In this document: piece after piece, positions 27,125-34,818 of the stretch
How the letters are laid out: each line of letters begins with the position of its first letter
How positions within the stretch are numbered: the first letter of the stretch is position 1
Source of the DNA: Acidobacteriota bacterium
GTDB taxonomy: Bacteria > Acidobacteriota > Blastocatellia > Chloracidobacteriales > Chloracidobacteriaceae
Length of the DNA stretch: 54,432 nt
Reading direction: 5' to 3'
NCBI GenBank assembly: GCA_016208495.1
Contig: JACQXX010000036.1
Coordinates: 1-54,432, forward strand
Notes under the pieces: generated by a model
Database searches by the model: none
What the model was told of the DNA's origin: nothing
Seen by the model: only the letters and a program-made list of their open reading frames with translations
Made by a program: the position numbers and the translations under genes

Positions 27125-28186
27125 ATGAACCGATTGAAACAGGATTTTAGCCATTTTTCCGGATGTCTTATCGGCGGTGCGGTCGGAGATGCCCTGGGCT
27201 GGCCAGTCGAATTTCACAAACTCCATCAGATTCACGAGCGGTTTGGACCGGAAGGCATCACCGATTTTCCTGAAGAAATTGGCCAGGTGACCGATGACAC
27301 GCAGATGACCCTGTTTACGGCGGAAGGGATTTTGCGCTACGTCAATGCTGAACAGGCTGAGTACCCGACTGATCTGGTTCAGGAACTGTATGTTGCTTAC
27401 CTCCGATGGCTGGTCACCCAGGGAAGCCTGGTCAGTGGATCGGCTGATAAATCAATTGTTCGGGATGGATGGTTGTTTTCCATTCCTGATCTGTATCACC
27501 GGCGCGCCCCAGGGATGACCTGCCTTTCGGCCCTGGCGAGTGGAAAATGTGGCACCGTCAATCGTCTATTAAATAACAGCAAAGGATGCGGCGGAGTGAT
27601 GCGGGTTGCGCCTTGTGGTCTGTATGTACGTGGAGTTCAGGCATACGAGCTTGGGTGCCGGGCAGCCGCCATTACGCATAGTCATCCATTGGGATATGTC
27701 ACCGCCGGCGCATTTGCGTTGATGATTGCTGAACTCATTGATGGTGCATCACTTGAATCTGCTATTGGTCGTGGAATTGAGCAACTCTATCGTGACCCGA
27801 TGCTGGTCAGTTCAGAATGTGCTCAACTCCTCGAACGAGCTGTTCGCTTTGCTCAAGAGCTTCCTGGAGACCTGAGTCGGTTGCAGGTTTTGGGTGAAGG
27901 CTGGGTTGCCGAAGAATGCCTGGCGATTGCCGTGTACGCCGCCCTTTCATTTCCAGATAGTTTTGAAAAAGCGTTGATTTTTGCTGTGAACCACGACGGA
28001 GACAGTGATAGCACTGGTGCCGTAACCGGGAACCTGCTTGGGGCATTTTTAGGGATTGATAGCATTCCGGAACCATGGGTACGACGCGTGGAATTTAAAG
28101 AAGTACTCGCGCAGGTGGCAACCGATCTGCTGCTGGCTCCAGACGATCAGGCCGGAAGATTAGAGCGCTATCCAATTTCAAAGTGA
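27125..28186 (+). CDS. ADP-ribosylglycohydrolase (DraG/ARH family)
   Basis: 353 residues from ATG 27125, four bases after a perfect AGGAGG; a GTG at 27122 is too close to the ribosome site. Family motifs are in order: GGAVGDALGWPVEF near residues 18-31, TDDTQMT near 57-63 (first metal ligands), 'GCGGVMRVAP', HSHP, and the C-terminal metal motif DGDSDSTGAVTGNLLGA near 295-311. These residues bind the two Mg2+ ions that hydrolyse ADP-ribose from proteins (or nucleic acid, or free ADP-ribosyl compounds). The length is typical. No ADP-ribosyltransferase is visible in the window, so its partner is unknown. It lies between repeat tracts and converges on parB. Confidence 0.95.
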   Translation: MNRLKQDFSHFSGCLIGGAVGDALGWPVEFHKLHQIHERFGPEGITDFPEEIGQVTDDTQMTLFTAEGILRYVNAEQAEYPTDLVQELYVAYLRWLVTQGSLVSGSADKSIVRDGWLFSIPDLYHRRAPGMTCLSALASGKCGTVNRLLNNSKGCGGVMRVAPCGLYVRGVQAYELGCRAAAITHSHPLGYVTAGAFALMIAELIDGASLESAIGRGIEQLYRDPMLVSSECAQLLERAVRFAQELPGDLSRLQVLGEGWVAEECLAIAVYAALSFPDSFEKALIFAVNHDGDSDSTGAVTGNLLGAFLGIDSIPEPWVRRVEFKEVLAQVATDLLLAPDDQAGRLERYPISK

Positions 28187-28292
28187 AGGATGAAGACATG
28201 AGCGTCAGGATAAGGGAACAGGATGACAGGTAACAGAATGACAAAATGACAAAGTGACAAAGTGATTTCTTTAGATCCCTTATCCTTTCGAA

Positions 28293-28396
28293 AACCCCGA
28301 ACCCCGAACCCCGAACCCCGAACCCCGAACCCCGAACCCCGAACCCCGAACCCCGAACCCCGAACCCCGAACCCTGAACCCTGAACCCCGAACCCT
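28293..28396. repeat. Near-perfect heptanucleotide array (AACCCCG), about 15 units
   Basis: Eleven consecutive AACCCCG units (28293-28369) are followed by two AACCCTG, one AACCCCG and a partial unit that touches the parB stop codon. On the other strand the unit is CGGGGTT. It is the longest of many heptamer arrays in the window. Confidence 0.95.
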
Positions 28397-29246
28397 ATTC
28401 GTTTTCCACCAGTGATGTTTTCGCCAGTTTCAGTGCTTCTTTCAATTGTTTCGATGAAATCGGTTGTTTCGATTGGGTCAATATCACAACTTGAACAGCG
28501 GTTCCATCTTTGAGGGATGCTGTCAGGTTAAAGGCCAGTTCTCCGGCAAAAGATTGTTTCGAGGTCGTGGCTTCTTTTGGTTCGGGTGCTGGGTGCACTG
28601 CTACCTGTTTGGCCGCGGAATTGACCGAAATTTCACCCTGATCCATTGCCCGAATCAGTTCAGGCGATCCGCTGGTGACCACCTGCCTGATCTTACGCAG
28701 GGTTTTTCCAGAGACGCCCACCATCGAAGCAATTTCATCAATTGCTTCGCCTTTTTCCCGTTCCGGAAAATTTCCGGAACGGGGATTTTCAGCGCCTTTT
28801 TTCAAAGCGGCGGCTTTGCGTTCACGGGCAGCACGCTCGGCTTCGGGGAGCAAGGCTTCAGTAATGGCCGCCATTTCAAGCGGGGTAAAGCTTTTTCGGG
28901 CCACATTTTCATCGCGTTCAGCTCGCAGAATGGCTCGGGCGTCTTCGAGCGTTTCAATAATGCGTGCCGGAATGGTTTCCCGGTTGAGCGCTTTAAAGGC
29001 TGCCAGTCGTCGTTCACCAGCAACCAGTGTGTGGTCAGGTAAAACAGTGATCGGATTGAGCAGGCCAATATCCTCAATGCTTTGTTTGAGATCGGTCAGG
29101 TCGCCCATGTCTTTGCGAAAGCGGTCACCAATTTTGACGTCTTCAACTGGGATTGTCACCACGCGCATCGGGGGGCGATGGGCAGCCCGGTTGTTGGCAA
29201 TCACGGTTTTAAGCAGTTCAGGATTGAGTGGAGATTTAACCGGCAT
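28395..29246 (-). CDS. parB: ParB-family partition protein
   Basis: 283 residues from ATG 29246, preceded by GAGG; this start overlaps the parA stop by 11 bp. The upstream start would need TTG. The N-terminal region carries the ParB/Srx nuclease-like box: '[13 protein letters not shown]', '[28 protein letters not shown]', '[17 protein letters not shown]', i.e. the GERR CTP-binding motif and the ENxxR-like box. A helix-turn-helix follows ([19 protein letters not shown]). In the variable linker just before the helix-turn-helix, the residues PRSGNFPER are encoded by the third copy of the 27-bp palindrome. The C-terminus (about 205-283) is less conserved. Together with ParA it should segregate this replicon, loading at parS sites. 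Confidence 0.95.
   Translation of the reverse strand: MPVKSPLNPELLKTVIANNRAAHRPPMRVVTIPVEDVKIGDRFRKDMGDLTDLKQSIEDIGLLNPITVLPDHTLVAGERRLAAFKALNRETIPARIIETLEDARAILRAERDENVARKSFTPLEMAAITEALLPEAERAARERKAAALKKGAENPRSGNFPEREKGEAIDEIASMVGVSGKTLRKIRQVVTSGSPELIRAMDQGEISVNSAAKQVAVHPAPEPKEATTSKQSFAGELAFNLTASLKDGTAVQVVILTQSKQPISSKQLKEALKLAKTSLVENE
28757..28783. repeat. Palindrome copy 3, embedded in frame in parB
   Basis: The 27-bp core CCCGTTCCGGAAA-A-TTTCCGGAACGGG is identical to copy 1 and lies within the ParB coding sequence at the linker before the DNA-binding helices. A length of 27 bp keeps the frame. It may be a mobile palindrome that inserted without breaking the gene, or a ParB binding site. 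Confidence 0.85.
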
Positions 29247-30000
29247 GGCGTACCTCGTCTGCAAACACTTTGAAATCTTCGGCTACGGCATCATTTGGGC
29301 GGTACAAAATCACGGGCAAGCTCGCCGCCTGTGATTCGCCAATGCGCACTGATTTGCGAATAGTTGATTTGAAAAGGTCTTCCCCAAAAGCATTTTCAAG
29401 ATTGAGCCGCACACTTTCCGACAAATTGGTGTGATCTACCCGGCAGCGAACCGCCCGCACCCGACCCAGTTCGGAGTTATAGCTCCGCACATCATCAATC
29501 AATTCAACCAGTTTGGACAGACCATAGAGGCCATAAACCCCTGGATCAACCGGGATCAAGACTTCGTGGGCTGCCACCAGGGCATTGAGGGTCAAGGTGG
29601 CGAGTGATGGTGGCGTGTCAATAATAATGAAATCAACTGGGGTGGCCAGAGTTTGCAGGGCTTTGCGGAGTCGAGTATCGGCACCGACTTTTCCCAGCAA
29701 CTCAATCTCAGCCGCGGCCAGATCCAGGTTGGCACCAATGAGCTTGAGATTTGGCAGGACTTCAAGTGGAGTCAACATGGCCTTTTCCATTGGCCAGTTT
29801 TTGACCAGTACGTGATAGAGCGTCGTTTCAAGCGTGTCAGGCGTGAGGCTGAGCCCCTGGGTCAGGTTTCCCTGTGGATCAGCATCAATGAGCAATACCC
29901 GGTGGGTCGTTGCCAGTACGGCGCCCAGATTTGAGGCAATCGTGGTTTTGCCAACGCCACCTTTCTGGCTGGCAATACAAATAATTCGTGGTTGGTGCAT
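29236..30000 (-). CDS. parA: ParA-family partition ATPase
   Basis: 254 residues, a typical length for short ParA/Soj proteins. The deviant Walker A KGGVGKTT lies at about residues 13-20, DADPQGNLT at about 40-48, and IIIDTPPSL (switch II/Walker B) near 125-133. Absence of an N-terminal helix-turn-helix puts it with type Ib/Soj-like ParA proteins rather than P1-type ones. It is followed by parB with an 11-bp overlap, so the two are co-translated. ParA forms ATP-dependent nucleoid-bound gradients that move ParB-parS complexes. No ribosome site is evident before the ATG. Confidence 0.96.
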   Translation of the reverse strand: MHQPRIICIASQKGGVGKTTIASNLGAVLATTHRVLLIDADPQGNLTQGLSLTPDTLETTLYHVLVKNWPMEKAMLTPLEVLPNLKLIGANLDLAAAEIELLGKVGADTRLRKALQTLATPVDFIIIDTPPSLATLTLNALVAAHEVLIPVDPGVYGLYGLSKLVELIDDVRSYNSELGRVRAVRCRVDHTNLSESVRLNLENAFGEDLFKSTIRKSVRIGESQAASLPVILYRPNDAVAEDFKVFADEVRHAG

Positions 30001-30235
30001 AAGGCGATGGCTTTTTCTGCTTGTGGAGAATCCGTGTATGGTAGTCTGGGGTTTGGGTGAATTATGAATTATGAATTATGAATTATGAAGAGGCCATCCA
30101 ATTGAATCTCAGATGGTTATGTGTTGCAAAATTCATCCTTCATCACTGACTGGAATTTATTGACTGGACCGGTTTATAGCACTTCTTTGCGCTCAATTGC
30201 TATTCCTAGAGCGCCTCATCATTTGGAGAACATCC
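30001..30235. other. Divergent promoter region of parA and PQQ-propeller gene
   Basis: Includes four ATTATGA heptamers (30061-30088). No additional gene; no promoter assigned with confidence. Confidence 0.5.
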
Positions 30236-31609
30236 ATGAACCTGTATAAAAAAACCTTCATCCTGCTCTTTTTTTCACTGGTCTGGAGCTGTAGCGGCTG
30301 CAAATCGTTTGAACCACCGCCATCAGAGTTTCCTGAATCACTTCAAAAAGTTTGGCGATACCCCATCAGCAATGGTTCCGGGCCTTATTTGATTGGAAAG
30401 GGACCGCTGGTACTTGTTTTTAACAGCCTGGGAACGGCAACCGCGCTCGATGCCCGAACGGGAAAGGAACAGTGGAAGATCAAAACCCTCGACAAAGCCG
30501 CACTGTCACCCGATTTCTGGGAGGGATTGATCTTTATCACGTCATATGACGGCGGCGGAGTCAGTGCCGGGTCAAAATATAAAACGCAATGTGTTGAGGC
30601 CGAAACAGGAAAAGAACTCTGGCATTTTGACCAGTGGGAGACCTATTTCCCACTTCTGCGCAACGGCATGATCGTTGGTCAGCTCGCTGAAAAAGAGAAA
30701 CACCTTCCAAATCAAGAGTTTGCCGAGCGGATTTCGGTGTGTGTCGGGCTGGATGCCAAAACGGGAAAGGAACTCTATCGCACGGAATTTAATCGTGGCG
30801 AATGGGAAAAAAACCATCCGCAGGAACGGCTTGATGCCCATATCGTCGGCGAGAATGGACAAATGTTGATGGTGAATTCAACCAAGAATGTTCCGGTGAT
30901 TGATTTTGCCAGACAAAAAATTGAAACGCGCACCTTTGACTATGCGGGTGAAATACCTGAAAAGTACTGCACGATTGGAAACACATTGATTGTCATCAGC
31001 TTCACCTGGATCAAGAACAAGTACAAGGACTTTAGCGCCAAATACCGGGACCTGTATTTGCAAGCATTTGATATTGAAACCGGAAAAACGCTCTGGGCCA
31101 AAAAGAAATCCGCCAAATTTTATGATCTGGCGAAAGGGAAGCCGGGCGTGGTGCTGGTTCAGGATTGGGAAGGCGACTTGATGGCCTATGATGTTGCCAC
31201 CGGGAAGGACCTCTGGCCAAAGCCGATTTTTACCGGCAGCGTCCAGCACGTTACGATGGATGACGTCGCCGAAAACACGCTCCTTGCCCGACCTGGTGAA
31301 TCCAGCGAATGGTTTCTGGCATACAATGCCACCACTGGGGAAAAGCTCTGGGAGCAAAAGACAGATGACCTCAACCGAACGTTCTGGCTTTACACGCATC
31401 GTGGCGTGGCCTATCTGGAATCAACTCAGGCTGGGACACGATTTAATTCTCCGGTGACCCTCAATATCAGGTTGGCGGCCTATGACCTGAAATCTGGAAA
31501 AAAGCTCTGGCACATTCTCAACTATGATCTGGAGAATGTGGTCTGTGTTGAAGACCTGACCCTGATTGGAATGAAATCAGAAGTGTTTGCGGTGAAGGCT
31601 GGCCAATGA
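30236..31609 (+). CDS. PQQ-like beta-propeller lipoprotein
   Basis: 457 residues from ATG 30236, seven bases after GGAGAA. The N-terminus is a lipoprotein signal: basic start, hydrophobic core LLFFSLVW, then cysteines in VWSCSGC; the exact lipid-carrying Cys is uncertain. The rest consists of PQQ-type propeller blades, seen as 'TALDARTGKEQWKIKT', 'CVEAETGKELWHFDQ', 'GLDAKTGKELYRTEF', 'AFDIETGKTLWAKKK', 'AYDVATGKDLWPKP', 'AYNATTGEKLWEQKT' and 'AYDLKSGKKLWHILN'. The blade consensus A-x-TGK-x-LW is the tryptophan-docking motif. PQQ cofactor residues are not evident, so a scaffold or BamB-like role at the membrane is more likely than a dehydrogenase. No neighbour explains its job. Confidence 0.9.
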   Translation: MNLYKKTFILLFFSLVWSCSGCKSFEPPPSEFPESLQKVWRYPISNGSGPYLIGKGPLVLVFNSLGTATALDARTGKEQWKIKTLDKAALSPDFWEGLIFITSYDGGGVSAGSKYKTQCVEAETGKELWHFDQWETYFPLLRNGMIVGQLAEKEKHLPNQEFAERISVCVGLDAKTGKELYRTEFNRGEWEKNHPQERLDAHIVGENGQMLMVNSTKNVPVIDFARQKIETRTFDYAGEIPEKYCTIGNTLIVISFTWIKNKYKDFSAKYRDLYLQAFDIETGKTLWAKKKSAKFYDLAKGKPGVVLVQDWEGDLMAYDVATGKDLWPKPIFTGSVQHVTMDDVAENTLLARPGESSEWFLAYNATTGEKLWEQKTDDLNRTFWLYTHRGVAYLESTQAGTRFNSPVTLNIRLAAYDLKSGKKLWHILNYDLENVVCVEDLTLIGMKSEVFAVKAGQ

Positions 31610-32213
31610 AGAGCGAGGAGCGAGGAGCGAGGAGTCAGACTGAGTGAGGAGCAAGTGGCATAAGCGCCAGGATAAGGATTTCAGGCCCGCAGGGTCGTTG
31701 TGTAATAGCCGTGGTGCAAAGCCCACGGTTATGGCCAGGACGGGATACAGGCCCTACCAAAACGGCGTTCAATACCAACGGAAAGGACACGGTTTTTATT
31801 ATCCTGGCGCTTATGAGAGTGAGTGGCGAGGAGCGAGGAGTCAGAAAAACAGCCGGTTGAATCTTCGCAGAAGGTGATGGAATCCGTGGGGTTTACCGCA
31901 TTCCGATAATTAACCAGCCTGGTTTTTCGCAATAACTCAACCATTGATATGTTTGTTTATCGTGAATTCAGAGCGGATTTGCCTAAAAAGAAGGTTCCAC
32001 TCTTTTAAACCAGCCGGAACGGCTCAATTCTTCAATCAATGGACTCAGATCGCACCATTTTGAAATACTTGGGGAGTTCTTTCTCGCCGAAGCGCCAAGG
32101 GTGCGCTACTCTTGGGATGAACTTTCTGGTTCATCAATGAACCCGGTTGAATCCACGCGCTCCACGAGGTGCGTGCCTGTTAACGTCGAAATGAATAACT
32201 CCTGGAGGATCCC
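31610..32213. other. Intergenic region with heptamers and palindrome
   Basis: GAGCGAG heptamers (31611-31638) are followed by an element with inverted ends CATAAGCGCCAGGATAA (31659-31675) and its complement (31799-31815), which encloses a smaller hairpin (31705-31713 with 31724-31732). The remainder has no gene. Confidence 0.55.
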
Positions 32214-32306
32214 ATGGCCAAAGGTAACAACAGCCAACGGAAAGAGACAAAGAAACCGAAAAAAGACAAACCCAAGAAAGGGTCACCAGAACCAAGGAAG
32301 GCATAG
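32214..32306 (+). CDS. 30-residue lysine-rich small protein
   Basis: ATG 32214 follows a strong CTGGAGG site by five bases and the frame ends at 32306. The peptide begins MAKGNNSQRKE and continues with repeated KKPKK / DKPKK motifs, about 40% Lys/Arg. I recall similar very short MAKGNNSQ-type basic proteins annotated as hypothetical in many bacteria, but no function. Its charge would suit nucleic-acid or ribosome binding; this is inference. A good terminator lies about 105 bp downstream, supporting an independent transcript. Confidence 0.7.
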   Translation: MAKGNNSQRKETKKPKKDKPKKGSPEPRKA

Positions 32307-32408
32307 TCGGTTCGGCCACGAGTCCGGTTTGAACTTTAATTTAAAGTAGATTCCCGGTCGTGGTGATTGAGTGACCTTAGAAAATCAGACGCAAATATAT
32401 TGAAACCA

Positions 32409-32450
32409 AAAGCCGGTGGTGTCCCAAAAAGGGAAAACCACCGGCTCTTT
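32409..32450 (+). terminator. Terminator after the small basic protein
   Basis: AGCCGGTGGT (32411-32420) pairs with ACCACCGGCT (32437-32446), with GTCCC/GGGA pairs possible in the loop, followed by CTTTTC. It could also serve the leftward gene ending at 32531 from the other side. Confidence 0.8.
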
Positions 32451-32530
32451 TCTTATTGTCCACTGGGCGGACGTCGTCACGCCAACTCGATTTTTTACAC
32501 TGCGGTTGCATCACTCAAAGCGGACAATTT

Positions 32531-33451
32531 TCACTTTTCAGGCGGAAGCGGCAGGAAGGTTTCAAACGCCAGCTTCCAGTCTTTCCTGGTTGCGCGCCGC
32601 CAGATCCGAACATAGTACCCTTTTTCGGTTTTATCTCCGGCTTGCGGTTTGAATTCATAACTGCCGACGGTGTAACCAAAATCAGCCGCTTTTGACATGT
32701 CGGAATGCGTAATCGTCCCGGTCATTGACCCCGGATGGCCCTTCAGGTACGCGAGAATTTGATCATTGCTTACCAGCGGTGCCAGGTCATTGAGGTGAAG
32801 CCGCGATTTTGGAAGCAGCACGGCTTTATAGCTTTCTGCCCGACCTTTGGTTTGGGTGGTTTGCGTCAAGGCTGTGTCCGTTGCGAGGAGTCCTTCTTTT
32901 TCCTTCTCAGGATTGATGGATTTGACCGGGAGTTCAACGGTTTTGATCGGCGTTTGCTGATAAACAACCTCAGACAACGGGCGTTTTCCAGCCTCCGCAG
33001 ACTGAACTCCGGCATCAACCACAACTTTCCAGGTGCCATCCGCCTGTTTTTTCCAGATTGAGAAAAAATAGCCGAATGACGGTTTTTGATCTTTCTGGCT
33101 GGGAACGGTGACCATAAATGGCCCGGTGTTATAGCCCAAATCTCCCGAACGTGCGATGTCACCCGTCATCGGCGTCCAATCCAGAATAAATGGAAGCGGT
33201 TTGGGGGTCGGAGGTCTTTTCTTGAGAAATTTACGGGTTAACACCGGTTGAGGGACAAAGTTAATTCCTTCATCGGTAAAAAATTCAATGAAAGCTTCGC
33301 GCATCCCATTTTCAACTGAATATTTGGCAAAAGCTTTTTCAGCCGCGACCAGTTCCTGAACCGATGATGGTTTTTCCGATTGGCGCGGCACAGCCACGAC
33401 ATTCAACGACAGGGCAACCACCAGCCCTAAAAAGAGCAAACAGTGTTTCAT
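32531..33451 (-). CDS. Secreted protein with two NTF2-like (DUF4440-type) halves
   Basis: 306 residues with a signal peptide at about 1-20 (LLFLGLVVALSLNVVA). Two related halves are visible: the first around residues 30-150 ('VQELVAAEKAFAKYSVENGMREAF', 'GDLGYNTGPFMVT', 'GYFFSIWKKQADGTWKVVVDAG'), the second around 205-300 ('AADFGYTVGSYEFKP', 'GYYVRIWRRATRKDWKLAFETF'). The closing 'G-Y-x-x-x-I-W-x-x-x-x-x-x-W-K' strand pair is typical of the SnoaL/DUF4440 fold. A GAGGAA site lies upstream of ATG 33451. Likely periplasmic; ligand unknown. Diverges from the histidine kinase gene. Confidence 0.82.
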   Translation of the reverse strand: MKHCLLFLGLVVALSLNVVAVPRQSEKPSSVQELVAAEKAFAKYSVENGMREAFIEFFTDEGINFVPQPVLTRKFLKKRPPTPKPLPFILDWTPMTGDIARSGDLGYNTGPFMVTVPSQKDQKPSFGYFFSIWKKQADGTWKVVVDAGVQSAEAGKRPLSEVVYQQTPIKTVELPVKSINPEKEKEGLLATDTALTQTTQTKGRAESYKAVLLPKSRLHLNDLAPLVSNDQILAYLKGHPGSMTGTITHSDMSKAADFGYTVGSYEFKPQAGDKTEKGYYVRIWRRATRKDWKLAFETFLPLPPEK

Positions 33452-33634
33452 ACATGTATTTCCTCAGGGAATTTGTCGGCATGGACTGGCAATTTTTCTT
33501 GAGCGCCCTACAATACCCACGCCTTTTGATTGATTCAACCGTTTCACCGCTCTCCAACCTCACTGTGGTTCATTTTTATTTCGCGTGCGCACCGTCTGTG
33601 CGCATGCCTGTTTGATCCGGGAGAACTTTTGGCC

Positions 33635-34627
33635 ATGGCACGCGACCTCGAAGGAAGACTCAACGAACGCGAGATTTTTGAGACTGAATACCAGGTTCTG
33701 GATGAAGCCGAATCGGCATTGAAAAATGAAGAACTGTCGCGTGATGATTTGCGCAAAGCCTTCAAAACACTGGCGAAAAAGTACAAAAGTCTGCTTTCGC
33801 AAACAGTCAAAATCACCCGGATTGGGGATTCAACCCAGAGCAAATTGATCAAAATTCAAAACCAGTTGGACCAGCAAAACAGCCAGCTTGAAGCCGCCAA
33901 TCTGAAATTGCGCGAGCTGGATCAAATCAAGCAAAACTTTACCGCCATGCTGGTTCACGATTTGAAATCGCCGCTCAGTGTGGTCAAAGGCACGCTCGAA
34001 TTCCTGAGCATGGATGAATCGCTGGAAGAAACCGGGTATGGCGAACTCATTCGAGCCTCGGAGGGCAGCGTTCAAAAAATCCTGAATCTGATCAACGAAG
34101 TGCTTGAAGTCTACAAAAGCGAAGCTCAGGACATGAAACTGGTGCTCATACCTCAAAATCCTCAGGCGCTGCTTCGGGAATGTATTGTGGAAGCCGAAGT
34201 TTCGGGACGAGCGGCTGGCTTGACCGTTGTGCCCAATATTGTAGACGGCTTGCCGACGATTTTGATGGACGCCGGGAAATTGGGACGGGTCTTTTCAAAT
34301 CTGCTTTCCAATGCCGTGAAATTTACGCCCCAAGGCGGTCACATTATCATTGAAGCGCGCACCACCATCGGTACCGGTATTGAAGCTGGATCAAAGTTCC
34401 TGACCGTCGAAATTACTGATACCGGCGAAGGTATCCCAGCCGAGGAAATTCCATTTTTGTTTGATCCATATCGCCAGGCAAAATCCAATAAAGCCAAACT
34501 TGGCGTGGGATTAGGATTGGCGATTGTGAAACGAATCGTGGCTGCCCACGGTGGAAACATTGCCGTCCGAAGCCGGCTTGGCGTCGGCACCTGTTTTGCC
34601 GTCGTGATTCCGGCTGTGAGTGAATGA
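33635..34627 (+). CDS. Cytoplasmic histidine kinase
   Basis: 330 residues from ATG 33635, after GGGAGAA; 35 upstream in-frame codons are not coding. Residues 1-60 form a helical module followed by 'KITRIGDSTQSKLIKIQNQL' (about 60-80) and a coiled coil, the same module that opens the Ser/Thr kinase at 42070. The HisKA domain carries the phospho-acceptor in MLVHDLKSPLS. The HATPase domain has an N-box (NLLSNAVKF), DTGEGIP and GVGLGLAIVKR. There is no membrane span or PAS domain, so the signal is cytoplasmic, probably through the helical module. No response regulator is adjacent: it is an orphan kinase or talks to a distant partner. Confidence 0.95.
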   Translation: MARDLEGRLNEREIFETEYQVLDEAESALKNEELSRDDLRKAFKTLAKKYKSLLSQTVKITRIGDSTQSKLIKIQNQLDQQNSQLEAANLKLRELDQIKQNFTAMLVHDLKSPLSVVKGTLEFLSMDESLEETGYGELIRASEGSVQKILNLINEVLEVYKSEAQDMKLVLIPQNPQALLRECIVEAEVSGRAAGLTVVPNIVDGLPTILMDAGKLGRVFSNLLSNAVKFTPQGGHIIIEARTTIGTGIEAGSKFLTVEITDTGEGIPAEEIPFLFDPYRQAKSNKAKLGVGLGLAIVKRIVAAHGGNIAVRSRLGVGTCFAVVIPAVSE

Positions 34628-34688
34628 AGAATGAAGAATGAAGAATGAAAAAAAGTGGTTAGTGATTAGTGGTTAGTGGTTAGTGGTT
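34622..34688. repeat. Two adjacent heptamer arrays
   Basis: Four GAATGAA units (34622-34649, overlapping the kinase stop codon) are followed by five AGTGGTT/AGTGATT units (34654-34688). A third set (AACCCTG, about 34790-34811) precedes the AAA-3 start. Confidence 0.9.
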
Positions 34689-34818
34689 AGAAATGCGAAT
34701 TGCCTAAATTTCGCCCAAAATATCACCACCTTTCCACAAGACCAGCACCGTCCAGTATGGCTAAACTATTGAAAAAATTGTTTTTCCCCGCAACCCTGAA
34801 CCCTGAACCCTAATTGGT

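Noticed and set aside
28293-28396. Telomere of a linear replicon (AACCCCG array)
   Set aside because: It is internal, flanked by genes on both sides, and one of many heptamer arrays with other sequences.
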